Below are positions 34,214 to 41,858 of a stretch of DNA of 54,493 nt, in pieces (the first letter of the stretch is position 1; the number at the start of each line of letters is the position of its first letter). Both the position numbers and the translations under genes were made by a program. This DNA comes from an uncultured Clostridia bacterium (lineage in GTDB: Bacteria; Bacillota; Clostridia; Oscillospirales; Ruminococcaceae). The notes beneath the pieces were generated by a model. That model searched no databases. It was not told where the DNA came from and saw only the letters and a program-made list of their open reading frames with translations. The stretch spans positions 1 to 54,493 of the forward strand of contig CALWNN010000057.1 in the NCBI GenBank assembly GCA_944382845.1. The letters run 5' to 3'.

Positions 34214-35095
34214 TTGAAAAAATTAAAACTGACCACAACCACAGCCGGCAGCTATTTCACAATAGTTGTCGGCGCATTTATTTACGGTGCCGCGGTGGGG
34301 CTGTTTCTTGACCCATATGCTATTGCGCCCGGCGGGATAACGGGGATTGCCATAATAATAAACAAGCTTACAGGGCTTAGTGTTGGCGCTCTTGCATTTA
34401 TTCTCAATATTCCTCTGATAATAGCCGCATTCTTACGGCTGGGAAGAAAAATTTTCACAAGAACGCTGGTTTCACTTGCGATTTCGTCTGCCGCAATGGA
34501 TATTTTTCTTAAGCTTAACGGAGAGGCGCCCGTTACGGATTCAAAATTTCTTTCAAGTATTGCGGGCGGCGCACTTATGGCATTTGCAGTAGGGATAATA
34601 TTTAAAGCCGGAGGAACGACCGGAGGCTCTGACATTGCGGTCAAATTTCTCCGTAAAAAATATCCGCATATAAAGTCGGGAATAATATTTCTCCTTATCG
34701 ACGGAGCAATCTCATGTTTGTCCGGAATAATTTTCAAAAGTCTTGATTATGCTTTGTATGCTCTTTGCGCCCTTTTTGCAGCGGCAAAAGTTCTTGATTT
34801 TGTTCTTTACGGCTCTGACGAGGCAAAGCTGGTTTTTATTTTTACGGAGCAGGGCGAAAAAGTAGCTGATAAAATAATCGTAAGCCTTGACGCAGGTCTG
34901 AGCTTTATTCATGGCAACGGAGGATATACAGGTCAAAGCAGAGAAATAATTATGTGCGCAATAAAAAAGCAGAAATTCAACAGCCTTTCTCAAATCGTCC
35001 GAGCCGTTGATCCTAAGGCTTTTATGATAGTCTGTCCGGCAAGCGAGATTTATGGCGAAGGCTTTAAAAGCAATTCAAAAACTGAACTTTTGTAA
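34214..35095 (+). CDS. YitT family membrane protein
   Basis: 293 aa, TTG start with GGAGG eight bases upstream. Five or six transmembrane helices (residues about 10-200) with GAFIYGAAVGLFLDPYAIAPGGITGIAII and GIIFKAGGTTGGSDIAVKFL, the two glycine-rich signature stretches. A cytosolic DUF2179 domain follows (about 205-285: VFIFTEQGEKVADKII, GGYTGQSREIIMCAI). The biochemical role of YitT proteins is not established. The ORF stops cleanly at 35095. Confidence 0.9.
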   Translation: MKKLKLTTTTAGSYFTIVVGAFIYGAAVGLFLDPYAIAPGGITGIAIIINKLTGLSVGALAFILNIPLIIAAFLRLGRKIFTRTLVSLAISSAAMDIFLKLNGEAPVTDSKFLSSIAGGALMAFAVGIIFKAGGTTGGSDIAVKFLRKKYPHIKSGIIFLLIDGAISCLSGIIFKSLDYALYALCALFAAAKVLDFVLYGSDEAKLVFIFTEQGEKVADKIIVSLDAGLSFIHGNGGYTGQSREIIMCAIKKQKFNSLSQIVRAVDPKAFMIVCPASEIYGEGFKSNSKTELL

Positions 35096-35129
35096 AATTC
35101 TTGAGGAATAAAAATTACAATATTATGAG

Positions 35130-35158
35130 TTGACAAGCGGAGGTTTAAATGTTAAAAT
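35130..35158 (+). promoter_or_regulatory. Promoter of the second HAD gene
   Basis: TTGACA (35130-35135), 17-bp spacer, TAAAAT (35153-35158), 36 bp before the start. Confidence 0.65.
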
Positions 35159-35194
35159 TGTCACAGATAATAAAACATAATCGGAGATTTTGTG

Positions 35195-35851
35195 ATGATT
35201 TTTGACAAATTTAAGGCGATGATTTTTGACTTTGACGGAACCCTTGCGGATTCCCTTGACGTATGGGCAGATATTGATATAAAATTTGCCCAAAAAAGAG
35301 GTCTTGTTCTTCCTGAAGATTATTTTGTTCATGTTTCAACCATGAATTTTCCCGATGCGGCTGTTTACACAAAAGAGGTTTACGGCCTTTCGGAAGCTCC
35401 TGAAGAGATAGTAAAGGAATGGTCCGATATGGCCATAAGAGAGTATTCGGAAAATGTCAGGCTTAAAGAAAATGCGGCGGAATTTGTAAGGAAAATAAGA
35501 GCCTTGGGTAAAAAGACCGCCATAGCTACCGCAAGCGAAAAGGAGCTTGTTTTTCCATGCCTTGAAAACAATGGCGCCTCTCAGCTTTTTGACGTATTCT
35601 CTCCCACAAGTGCAGTTAAACGTGCAAAGGGCTTTCCCGATGTTTATGATTATGCAGCAGGTCTTCTCGGAGTTTCACCTGACGAATGTGCGGTTATAGA
35701 AGATATTCCCGCAGGCATAAAGGGAGCTAAAGACGGAGGATATTTTACGATTGCAATGTACGACAGACATTCGATTAAAGATATGGATAATTTAAAACGG
35801 GATGCAGATATTTTTGTTATGAATTTTAAGGAACTTATAGATATGTTGTAA
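35195..35851 (+). CDS. HAD-superfamily hydrolase
   Basis: 218 aa from ATG 35195 with CGGAGA eight bases upstream; a GTG three bases earlier is possible. Motif I is MIFDFDGTLADSLDVW, motif II TAIATASEKEL, motif III KRAKGFPDVYDYAAGLLG and motif IV AVIEDIPAGIKGAKDGGYF. The cap is the helical C1 type of the phosphoglycolate-phosphatase/beta-phosphoglucomutase group. It differs clearly from the HAD protein at 182-835. Substrate unknown. The terminator at 35858-35885 is shared with convergent mfd. Confidence 0.85.
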   Translation: MIFDKFKAMIFDFDGTLADSLDVWADIDIKFAQKRGLVLPEDYFVHVSTMNFPDAAVYTKEVYGLSEAPEEIVKEWSDMAIREYSENVRLKENAAEFVRKIRALGKKTAIATASEKELVFPCLENNGASQLFDVFSPTSAVKRAKGFPDVYDYAAGLLGVSPDECAVIEDIPAGIKGAKDGGYFTIAMYDRHSIKDMDNLKRDADIFVMNFKELIDML

Positions 35852-35857
35852 ATAAAA

Positions 35858-35885
35858 AAACCGACCATGGAAAAGTCGGTTTTTG
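35858..35885. terminator. Bidirectional terminator
   Basis: AAAACCGAC/GTCGGTTTT with A7 before and T5 after, so either strand reads a hairpin followed by U-run; it separates the convergent HAD gene and mfd. Confidence 0.85.
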
Positions 35886-35890
35886 TTTTG

Positions 35891-38800
35891 TTATTCAGCT
35901 GAATCTTTTAAGATCCCTATGACCTCTTTCATAAGGTCGGGGGTCTTTTGCTTTTTGTCGATTCTTACAGCAAAATACGGTTTGCCTGAATCGTTGAAAA
36001 GTATTCTGTTTCCGTAAGCCGACATAAGGGCCGTAAGCTGTGATGAGGTCATTACTTTTATGAAGAAGAGAAGGTTTGCTCCGCGCTGGGTTATTTCACT
36101 TATTCCGAGAGACGATGCCGTATTTCTTAGAAGTGCGACGTTAACAAGTCCCATAACAGATTTCGGAGGATCTCCGTAACGGTCGATAAGTTCGTCAACA
36201 ACGTCTGTTGAGTCCTCCTCGCTTTCAATTGAAGCGATTTTTCTGTAGCAGTCGATTCTCTGAGCAAGGCTTTCAATATAGCTGTCCGGAATATATGCGT
36301 CTATAGAAACGTCAACAAGACAGTCCTCAGAGCTTGTTGGAAGAGCCTCTCCCTTGCTTTCGGCAATTGCCTCGTTCAAAAGCCGCAGATACATATCATA
36401 TCCAACCGCTTCAAGATGCCCGCTCTGCCTTCCGCTTAAAACAGAACCTGCGCCTCGTATTTCAAGGTCGCGCATTGCAATCCTGAATCCCGATCCAAAC
36501 TGGGTAAATTCTCTTATCGCATTAAGACGCTTTGAAGCTATCTCTGTCAGCACTTTTCCGCGTCTGAATGTAAAGTATGCAAAAGCTCTCCTGCTTGAGC
36601 GTCCCACACGCCCTCTCAACTGATAAAGCTGTGAAAGTCCCAGCCTGTCTGCGTCCTCGATTATAAGGGTATTGACATTTGGCACGTCAACTCCGGTTTC
36701 GATTATTGTAGTGCAGACAAGAATGTCAAACTCCTGTTCTATAAGCTGCCGCCAAATTTCTGAAAGCTGATTTTCAGGCATCTGACCGTGAGCTACTGCG
36801 ATTCTCGCATCGGGCAGAAGCTGTCGAAGCTTTGAAACGCAAAGTTCAATGGTCTCGACACGATTGTGAATATAATAAACCTGTCCCCCACGGCGGAGTT
36901 CCTTGGAAATTGCTTGTGCAATAACGCCATCGTTGTGTTCGATAACATATGTCTGAACCGGGTGTCTGTCCTGAGGAGGTTCTTCAATAACAGACATATC
37001 CCGTATTCCGCTCATTGCCATGTTTAGGGTTCTCGGAATGGGAGTTGCGGAAAGAGTAAGCACATCCACACCTTTAAATAGCTCTTTGAACCTTTCCTTG
37101 TGGGCTACGCCGAAACGCTGTTCCTCGTCGATCACAACAAGTCCCAAATCCTTGAATTTTACGTCCTTCTGTACAAGTCTGTGTGTGCCGATAATTATAT
37201 CTATCTGACCGTTATTTACCTTTCTTACTATCTGCTCCTGCTGCTTTGGAGTGCGGAATCTTGAAAGCAGTTCAATGGTAACAGGAAAATGCTCAAAGCG
37301 TTTAATTGCGGTCTGGTAATGCTGCCATGCTAAAACCGTGGTAGGCACTAAGATTGCGCACTGCTTTGAATCAAGAACGCATTTGAAAGCCGCACGGAGG
37401 GCAACCTCTGTTTTGCCAAAGCCAACGTCTCCGCAAAGGAGTCTGTCCATGGGAACAGGCTTTTCCATGTCGGCTTTTATTTCTTCAATCGACCTTAGCT
37501 GGTCGTCTGTTTCCTGATAGTCAAATCGCTCTTCAAAATCCGCCTGCCAGTCGTTGTCGGGAGAAAACGCATAGCCTTTGGCAAGCTGACGCTGAGCGTA
37601 AAGCTTGATAAGCTGATCCGCCATGTCCTTTACAGCAGATTTGACGCGGCTTCTTGTTCTTTGCCACTCGGTGGAATTTAATTTGTTTAGCTTAACGCTG
37701 TCGTCGTCCTTCGGACCGATATATCTTGAGACCAGGTCAAGCTGGGTTACCGGAACGTACAAAACGTCTGTCCCTGCGTATTTTATAGTAATGTAATCCT
37801 TTGTCACACCGTTTGTTTCAAGCTTTGATATCCCCGAAAACCGCCCTATTCCGTAAAGGCTGTGGACAACAAGATCTCCTGCTGAAATATCAGCAAGACT
37901 TCTTATTTCCTCACCCTTCTTGTGTTTTGATTTGGGACGCTTCTTTGAGTTCAAAGCTTTCATTTGAGTTATAAGAGCGCATTTTGCTTCCGGGTAGTCA
38001 AATCCTCCCGAAACTGATCCTGTTCTGAGGTAGATTTTTTTCTTTGTTATTTCGCTTTCTTCAGTTAAAATTTCAGCAGGGAGACCCTCTTCTCTTAAAT
38101 CCTTAACGATTATCGGGAGAGTTTTTTCGCTTCCTGCAAGAACGGTCACGCAGTAGTCTTGTTCCATGAAAATCTCAAGTTCTTCAACAAGATGCTTGAT
38201 ATCACCGCCCCAGCCTGCCGTCTGTCTGCAATCGGTGTTGATAAGCTTTGTAAGCTTGATGTCGTATCCTCTCATAAAGGTGTCGGCAAGCACAAGGGAA
38301 GTCTCTTCAGCCATAAGCAAAAGTTCCGGAAATTCAAAATAGAATCCGTCAAGGCTTTTAAATAGAATTCCTTCTTCAAAGAGAATCTTGATGTCCTCAC
38401 TTAGCTGAGCAATAAAAGCCTTTGCTTTTTCCTGACAGTTCTGATACTCGGAAATTACAGTTATCCCATTTTCAAAATAATCAAAGACAGAAGCAGTTTT
38501 TTCATATGCCAGTTTATAATACTTGTCTGTGTTTGTAAGTGAAATTCCGGAGCGGAGAAGGTCGCTATCCTTCTGGAGGAAGCTTCTTATAATATCAGTT
38601 TTCTTTCCTCTGACCTTTGATGAAAGCTTGTCAATTCGGTCTGCAAAAATATCTTTTGAGGGAAAAATGATTTCCTCAGAGGGCCTTATCGTTATTTTTT
38701 CAATAGGGTCCGCTCTTCTCTGTGATTCAATATCAAAGTATGAAATGCTGTCTACCTCATCTCCCCAGAGTTCGATTCTTACAGGCTGTTTTGACTGAAC

Positions 38801-39349
38801 AGGGAAGACGTCGATTATTGAGCCGCGGATAGAAAACTGTCCCTGACCCTCAACCTGTTCGGAGCGTGTATAGCCTGCGCCGATCAGTTTCTCAGCGAAG
38901 GTTATTGTTGAAACTTCACCGCCGGTCTTTATTTCAAAGGAGTATTCTTCAAGCTTTTGTGGAGGAATAGTTCCTTGCAGACAGCTTTCACAGCTTGCGG
39001 CGAAAATTTTACATTCGCCGGTTTTGATTCTGCTTAAAGCTTCTATCCTCATATGCTCGTATTCTTTTGAAACCCCTTCCATATAGGCAAAATTATAATC
39101 CTTGGCAGGGAAAAAAGCACATATTTCACTTTGACTGAGCTGATTTATGTCATCGCAAAGCCGTCTTGCGGAAGCCTCATCATCGCATATTGCAAGAACC
39201 GGAGCATTTTCGCTCAAAGCTAATATTATCTGGGCCTTGTGTATTCCGGGAACTCCCGTGATCGAAACAGGGGTATATCCTTTTTTTACCGCTCTATCAA
39301 GCTCTTTATAGTAGGGAAGTGTGTTTATTATCTTTGTAAAAAAGTTCAA
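35891..39349 (-). CDS. mfd: Transcription-repair coupling factor
   Basis: 1152 aa from TTG 39349 (AAGGTCAG upstream); no ATG occurs until well into the conserved domain. UvrB-homology region with GVPGIHKAQI (degenerate P-loop) at the N-terminus, RSEQVEGQGQFSIRGSIIDVFPV near 160. The RNA-polymerase-interaction domain with GDLVVHSLYGIGRFSGI follows near 510, then the RecG-like motor: LLCGDVGFGKTEVALRAAF (Walker A), VVIDEEQRFGVAHKERFK (DEEQ), LSATPIPRTLNMAM, and TRG-motif region IREFTQFGSGFRIAMRDLEIRGAGSVLSGRQSG. The C-terminal D7 domain is present. It displaces stalled RNA polymerase and recruits UvrA. Confidence 0.97.
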   Translation of the reverse strand: MNFFTKIINTLPYYKELDRAVKKGYTPVSITGVPGIHKAQIILALSENAPVLAICDDEASARRLCDDINQLSQSEICAFFPAKDYNFAYMEGVSKEYEHMRIEALSRIKTGECKIFAASCESCLQGTIPPQKLEEYSFEIKTGGEVSTITFAEKLIGAGYTRSEQVEGQGQFSIRGSIIDVFPVQSKQPVRIELWGDEVDSISYFDIESQRRADPIEKITIRPSEEIIFPSKDIFADRIDKLSSKVRGKKTDIIRSFLQKDSDLLRSGISLTNTDKYYKLAYEKTASVFDYFENGITVISEYQNCQEKAKAFIAQLSEDIKILFEEGILFKSLDGFYFEFPELLLMAEETSLVLADTFMRGYDIKLTKLINTDCRQTAGWGGDIKHLVEELEIFMEQDYCVTVLAGSEKTLPIIVKDLREEGLPAEILTEESEITKKKIYLRTGSVSGGFDYPEAKCALITQMKALNSKKRPKSKHKKGEEIRSLADISAGDLVVHSLYGIGRFSGISKLETNGVTKDYITIKYAGTDVLYVPVTQLDLVSRYIGPKDDDSVKLNKLNSTEWQRTRSRVKSAVKDMADQLIKLYAQRQLAKGYAFSPDNDWQADFEERFDYQETDDQLRSIEEIKADMEKPVPMDRLLCGDVGFGKTEVALRAAFKCVLDSKQCAILVPTTVLAWQHYQTAIKRFEHFPVTIELLSRFRTPKQQEQIVRKVNNGQIDIIIGTHRLVQKDVKFKDLGLVVIDEEQRFGVAHKERFKELFKGVDVLTLSATPIPRTLNMAMSGIRDMSVIEEPPQDRHPVQTYVIEHNDGVIAQAISKELRRGGQVYYIHNRVETIELCVSKLRQLLPDARIAVAHGQMPENQLSEIWRQLIEQEFDILVCTTIIETGVDVPNVNTLIIEDADRLGLSQLYQLRGRVGRSSRRAFAYFTFRRGKVLTEIASKRLNAIREFTQFGSGFRIAMRDLEIRGAGSVLSGRQSGHLEAVGYDMYLRLLNEAIAESKGEALPTSSEDCLVDVSIDAYIPDSYIESLAQRIDCYRKIASIESEEDSTDVVDELIDRYGDPPKSVMGLVNVALLRNTASSLGISEITQRGANLLFFIKVMTSSQLTALMSAYGNRILFNDSGKPYFAVRIDKKQKTPDLMKEVIGILKDSAE

Positions 39350-39376
39350 ACTGACCTTACCTTTCTGAATTTCAAA

Positions 39377-40000
39377 TTACGAATTGTACTTGTTCATGGC
39401 TTCGTTTATTTTTCCCGAGACCATAAGTTCAACTGAAAGCACCGCCTTTTCAAATGCTTCATCCATAAGCTTCATCTCGTCGTCGGTGAACTTCGACAGC
39501 ACCCAGTCCGCTAAATTATACTGAGGATGAGGCTTTTTGCCGACTCCTATCTTTATTCTCGGAAAATCTTCGCTGCCGGAAAGCTCGATAATGCTTCTCA
39601 TGCCGTTGTGACCGCCGTGAGAACCTTTTCTTCTTATCCGTATTTTTGAAGGTTCAAGAGAAATGTCATCGTAAATTATAATTACGTTTTCAGGCGGTAT
39701 CTTGTAATAATCCATTGCCGCAGTTACCGCCTCGCCGCTGTTGTTCATATAGGTCTGGGGCTTCATTACAAGACAAACCTTATCTCCTATAATTGTTTGT
39801 CCAACCATAGATTTAAACTGCGCTTTTTTTGTTTCAAACTGAAATTTTTCGCATAGCTTTTCAATTGCAAGAAAACCTGCGTTGTGCCTTGTTTTCTCAT
39901 ACTGGATGCCCGGATTTCCAAGCCCTGCGATAATGTATCCGGGCTTGCCCTGGGAGGGCTTATCAGTTGAAATCTTTTCGAAAATATCCCATATGCTCAT
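39377..40000 (-). CDS. pth: Peptidyl-tRNA hydrolase
   Basis: 207 aa, AAAGGATAATCAAC before ATG. The Pth core begins at YIIAGLGNPGIQYEKTRHNAGF, with the catalytic His in RHNAG (about residue 41) and the Asn and Asp of MNNSGEAV and IYDDISLE. GSHGGHNGMRSI and RIKIGVGKKP complete the family signature. About 20 residues precede the usual start of the fold and are an extension. It recycles peptidyl-tRNA released from ribosomes. It lies directly upstream of mfd (27 bp), the classical pth-mfd order of Firmicutes. Confidence 0.95.
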   Translation of the reverse strand: MSIWDIFEKISTDKPSQGKPGYIIAGLGNPGIQYEKTRHNAGFLAIEKLCEKFQFETKKAQFKSMVGQTIIGDKVCLVMKPQTYMNNSGEAVTAAMDYYKIPPENVIIIYDDISLEPSKIRIRRKGSHGGHNGMRSIIELSGSEDFPRIKIGVGKKPHPQYNLADWVLSKFTDDEMKLMDEAFEKAVLSVELMVSGKINEAMNKYNS

Positions 40001-40114
40001 GTTGATTATCCTTTCAAACCGCTTTGACCCCGATTCCTATGGGAACGGGGTGTAAATGCGGCTGTTATTTTATTATTACTTATATCAATACAATTATTTA
40101 CAATTGTTAATTGG

Positions 40115-41527
40115 CTATTTTATGTTTTTGTTCTGTTTTTCTTTTTCAAACTTTTCGGTGCGCTTTTTGAGCTTTTTATAAGCGTAGCCATCCTTGATAA
40201 CGGTCTTTCCCCGTTCAATTGCAAGCGCTCCGTCAGGAACATTTCCCGTTATGGTTGAACCGGCGGCGGTGTAGGCTTCATTGCCGATTCTGACGGGTGA
40301 AACAAGATTTGTATTGCAGCCGATAAAGGCGTTGTCGCCGATTTCCGTGCGGAATTTATTCTCGCCGTCGTAGTTTACGGTAACTACTCCGCAGCCGAAG
40401 TTTACATTTGCTCCCACATCGCTGTCGCCTATATAGGTGAGGTGAGCAACGGAGGTTTTTTCGCCTATTGTTGAATTTTTAATTTCAACAAAATCCCCGA
40501 TCTTTGCTCCGTCATTAATTCTGCTGTCAGGTCTTATCTGAACAAAAGGACCGATCTTAACGTTATTTCCGATCTCAGCGTCGTAAGACTGAACGTTATT
40601 TAAAATAGTATTGTTTCCTACAGAGGTGTTTTCGATTATACAGTTTGGCCCGATATCGCAACCGCTTCCGATTACCGTTTCTCCTCTTAAAATAACGCCC
40701 TGTCTGATTATTGTGGAACTTCCTATTTCAACCTCCGGAGAAATTATTACTCCGTCGGTGCAGGTAAATTCAACTCCTCTGTCAAGGTGCTTGCCGATAA
40801 CCTCCATTCTCGCCGTATCGTTAAGCTTAAGAAGTCCTCGTCTGTCGTTTGCACCGAGAACGATAGATGGATTTTCCGACTTGTAAGCCCCCGCCTTTTT
40901 GCCTTGCTCCACAAGAAGGTATATGCAGTCGGTAAGGTAATATTCACCCTGTGCGTTCTGAGGAGAAAGCTTATCAAGAGTTTCAAGAAGGGAAGAGGTC
41001 TTAAACCAGTAGCATCCGGAATTTACTTCTTTGACTTCAAGCTGCTCATCCGTTGCGTCTTTTTGCTCAACGATTGCCGAAACTTCATTTCCGTTTCTGA
41101 TTATCCTTCCGTATCCTACAGGGTCTGCAAGCTCAGCCGTAACTATTGTAACATCATTCTCTTCCGACCTGTGAAAATCAAGAGAGGATCTTATGGTGGC
41201 GCTGTCGATAAAGGGGGCGTCGCCGCAAAGAACAAGGGTGTCGGAATCAGGATCTTTCTTTAAAAATTCTTCAGCCTGCATAACGGCATGGCCTGTGCCA
41301 AGCTGTTCCTTTTGCAAAACCGTTTCAAACCTGCCTCCAAGGTATTCTTCAAGTTTTTCGGCAGCATATCCCTTTACTATACATATATTTTCAAATCCTG
41401 CATTTTCACAGGCGTCTGTTACCCATGTGATCATAGGCTTTTCAAGAACTTTGCAGAGAACTTTCGGAAGCTCGCTCTTCATTCTTTTTCCCTGTCCTCC
41501 TGCCAGTATGACAACGTTTTCAGACAT
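40115..41527 (-). CDS. glmU: Bifunctional UDP-N-acetylglucosamine pyrophosphorylase / glucosamine-1-phosphate acetyltransferase
   Basis: 470 aa from ATG 41527 with AAGGAG upstream. The N-terminal pyrophosphorylase domain has VVILAGGQGKRMKSELPKVLCKV, then QKEQLGTGHAVMQA, LCGDAPFI and EVNSGCYWFKT. The C-terminal left-handed beta-helix acetyltransferase shows hexapeptide repeats from about residue 250 (IGSSTIIRQGVILRG), with FVEIKNSTIGEKTSVAHLTYIGDSDVG and NYDGENKFRTEIGDNAFIGCNT. It makes UDP-GlcNAc for peptidoglycan and teichoic acids. Between glmU and pth (40001-40114) is a minus-strand leader-like stretch able to form CCCCG/CGGGG and GCCGC/GCGGT pairs. Confidence 0.96.
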   Translation of the reverse strand: MSENVVILAGGQGKRMKSELPKVLCKVLEKPMITWVTDACENAGFENICIVKGYAAEKLEEYLGGRFETVLQKEQLGTGHAVMQAEEFLKKDPDSDTLVLCGDAPFIDSATIRSSLDFHRSEENDVTIVTAELADPVGYGRIIRNGNEVSAIVEQKDATDEQLEVKEVNSGCYWFKTSSLLETLDKLSPQNAQGEYYLTDCIYLLVEQGKKAGAYKSENPSIVLGANDRRGLLKLNDTARMEVIGKHLDRGVEFTCTDGVIISPEVEIGSSTIIRQGVILRGETVIGSGCDIGPNCIIENTSVGNNTILNNVQSYDAEIGNNVKIGPFVQIRPDSRINDGAKIGDFVEIKNSTIGEKTSVAHLTYIGDSDVGANVNFGCGVVTVNYDGENKFRTEIGDNAFIGCNTNLVSPVRIGNEAYTAAGSTITGNVPDGALAIERGKTVIKDGYAYKKLKKRTEKFEKEKQNKNIK

Positions 41528-41572
41528 ATAAAACAACTCCTTAATGGGTTTAAAATAAACACAACTTTGTTT

Positions 41573-41601
41573 ATTATACTATATTTTTCATTTCATTTCA
41601 A
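41573..41601 (-). promoter_or_regulatory. Promoter of glmU
   Basis: Minus strand TTGAAA (41601-41596), 17-bp spacer, TATAAT (41578-41573), 46 bp before the start codon. Confidence 0.75.
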
Positions 41602-41760
41602 TAGTACAGGCAAAATTTCGGTAAAATTCTCTTTTCCAATTTTGCTTTCAAGTAAAAATTATAAATTAATTGTGCAATATGCACTAAAAAGTACATAGAA
41701 AATTGTTAAAAATATTATGCAAAAAATTTGGTAAAAAGTATAGTAATTAATGAAAAAATC

Positions 41761-41769
41761 TGTTATAAT
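41761..41769 (+). promoter_or_regulatory. Extended -10 of ppdK promoter
   Basis: TGT-TATAAT, with no clear -35 box 17 bp upstream. Transcription would give a leader of about 83 nt. The rest of the 331-bp glmU-ppdK gap is AT-rich without other features seen. Confidence 0.55.
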
Positions 41770-41858
41770 ACTTGTATATCCGTTCAGGGTATTTGTGCTG
41801 TTGAAATTTACGGCAAAACATCTTTACGGAAGTAAAATTTTTGGAGGTTGATTTACCA

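Noticed and set aside
35136-35152. Second ribosome site for a gene ending the YitT region
   Set aside because: The GGAGG is inside the promoter spacer and no ORF of note follows.
35149-35205. Short leader peptide ORF after GGAGG upstream of the second HAD gene
   Set aside because: Its start overlaps the likely -10 region of the promoter, so it would not be on the transcript.
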